NCBI GenBank assembly: GCA_013336365.1
Contig: JAAXTT010000020.1
Location: forward strand, 1-16,948
Length of the DNA stretch: 16,948 bases
Direction of reading: 5' to 3'
Source of the DNA: Peptococcaceae bacterium
GTDB taxonomy: Bacteria; Bacillota; Desulfotomaculia; Desulfotomaculales; Desulfocucumaceae
The first letter of the stretch is position 1, and each line of letters begins with the position of its first letter. Below are positions 16,238 to 16,948 of this stretch, piece by piece. The position numbers and the translations under genes were made by a program. Below the pieces are notes generated by a model that ran no database searches, had not been told where the DNA came from, and saw only the letters and a program-made list of their open reading frames with translations.

Positions 16238-16708
16238 GTGGCAAAAATTTATGAAGGACATTTACTGGGACAGGGATTAAAGTTCGGTTTAGTGGTTGGT
16301 AGATTTAATGAGTTTATTACTAACAAGCTTTATACCGGGGCTATGGATGCACTTAAGCGTCATGGGGTAGAAGAGGAAGATGTAGAGGTTGCATGGGTGC
16401 CCGGAGCCTTTGAGGTACCTTTGGTGGCTCGTCGTATGGCGACAATGAAGAGGTTTGACGCTGTTATTTGTCTTGGAGCAGTGATCAGAGGTGCTACACC
16501 GCATTTTGATTATGTTTCCTCTGAGGTGACCAAGGGCATAGCTAAGGTTGGTCTTGATTCCGGAATTCCGACAATATTTGGTGTGATTACTGCAGACAGT
16601 ATAGAGCAGGCAATTGAGCGAGCAGGAACCAAGGCAGGAAATAAAGGATGGGATGCAGCAGTAACAGCAATTGAAATGGCTAATTTATTTAAGGATATGC
16701 AGGTATAA
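16238..16708 (+). CDS. ribH: 6,7-dimethyl-8-ribityllumazine synthase
   Basis: A 156-residue lumazine synthase, the penultimate riboflavin enzyme, which forms pentamers or 60-subunit shells in known members. It condenses 5-amino-6-ribitylaminouracil (from RibD and a phosphatase) with the butanone phosphate from RibBA. Motifs: VVGRFNEFIT (19-28), WVPGAFEVPLVA (53-64), CLGAVIRGATPHFDYV (78-93) with catalytic His89, and AGNKGWDAA near the C-terminus. The GTG start at 16238 follows GAGGAGG in the preceding 16 bases. It is the last rib gene; 38 bp with no hairpin separate it from dapL, so read-through is possible. Confidence 0.97.
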   Translation: MAKIYEGHLLGQGLKFGLVVGRFNEFITNKLYTGAMDALKRHGVEEEDVEVAWVPGAFEVPLVARRMATMKRFDAVICLGAVIRGATPHFDYVSSEVTKGIAKVGLDSGIPTIFGVITADSIEQAIERAGTKAGNKGWDAAVTAIEMANLFKDMQV

Positions 16709-16746
16709 TTTTGTGATTGATTTTCAGACAAAAAGGAGAGATTGTC

Positions 16747-16948
16747 GTGGCGTTTATTAATGAAAATTATCTTAGACTGCAGGGTAGCTATCTTTTCTCA
16801 GAGATAGCCCGCAGGGTTAATGAATACAAAGAGGAAAATCCCCAAGCGGACATAATACGTTTGGGAATTGGTGATGTTACCAGAGCATTGCCTGTTGCAG
16901 TTGTGGATGCTATGAGAGCCGCAGTGGAGGAAATGGGCAGTGACAACA
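16747..16948 (+). CDS. dapL: LL-diaminopimelate aminotransferase, N-terminal part (runs off window)
   Basis: The first 67 codons of a PLP-dependent class I/II aminotransferase. The visible start, MAFINENYLRLQGSYLFSEIARRVNEYK followed by ADIIRLGIGDVTR, is the characteristic DapL N-terminus. DapL makes LL-diaminopimelate directly from tetrahydrodipicolinate, a lysine and peptidoglycan route known from plants, Chlamydia and several anaerobic Firmicutes. The GTG start at 16747 has AAGGAG at 16733-16738 with 8 nt spacing. The catalytic lysine lies beyond the window. In most homologues the motif is DVTRPLP; here it reads DVTRALP. It may be co-transcribed with the rib operon, since no terminator is seen between them. 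Confidence 0.9.
   Translation, partial: MAFINENYLRLQGSYLFSEIARRVNEYKEENPQADIIRLGIGDVTRALPVAVVDAMRAAVEEMGSDN

Overview
The window reads as a piece of chromosome from a Gram-positive, low-to-mid GC anaerobic Firmicute. The closest fit is the Clostridia side, of the Peptococcaceae/Syntrophomonadaceae kind. This is inferred from gene content: PASTA kinase PrkC with PrpC-type phosphatase, RsgA and Rpe in the order seen across Firmicutes; an FMN riboswitch over a ribD-ribE-ribBA-ribH operon; LL-diaminopimelate aminotransferase (DapL); and strong Shine-Dalgarno sites with frequent TTG and GTG starts. Nothing in the window looks like a mobile element, phage or CRISPR array.

Region 1 (1-623) is the 3' part of rlmN. 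It is broken by a fold-back: bases 1-123 carry, on the minus strand, the stretch of rlmN that should lie directly upstream of base 156. This looks like a snap-back chimera at a contig end, not biology.

Region 2 (681-8832) is one tightly packed plus-strand operon: a DUF3662-FHA protein, a membrane-anchored FHA protein, a PP2C phosphatase, a SEDS (FtsW/RodA) polymerase, a class B penicillin-binding protein, the PASTA kinase PrkC, the GTPase RsgA and ribulose-phosphate 3-epimerase. Genes overlap or lie within about 60 bp of each other. The logic is muropeptide sensing (PASTA) to phosphorylation (PrkC), phosphothreonine reading (two FHA proteins), reversal (PP2C) and peptidoglycan synthesis (SEDS plus PBP), with a ribosome-assembly GTPase attached. 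The order resembles the actinobacterial fhaA-fhaB-pstP-rodA-pbpA-pknB locus more than the short prpC-prkC unit of Bacillus.

Region 3 (8926-10655) holds a CheW-like single-domain protein, a CBS-CBS-ACT protein (AcuB-like) and a GntR-type regulator with a C-terminal RCK_C domain, the BusR-like architecture associated with c-di-AMP. It ends at a strong bidirectional terminator (10691-10724) shared with the convergent acyl-CoA synthetase gene (10767-12710, minus strand), an Acs-family enzyme with unusual ATP-loop and acyl-pocket residues.

Region 4 (12711-16708) begins with a 448-bp intergenic region containing a minus-strand promoter candidate for the synthetase, a near-consensus plus-strand promoter (TTGACT-17-TATAAT), an FMN riboswitch and an intrinsic terminator. 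These control the full riboflavin operon: ribD, ribE, ribBA, ribH. Region 5 (16747-end) is the start of dapL, running off the window.

I see no clearly undescribed system. The points most worth a second look are the CBS-ACT/BusR-like pair beside the acyl-CoA synthetase, the divergent synthetase active site, the actinobacterial-style FHA/kinase/SEDS/PBP locus, and the artefactual palindrome at the left end.
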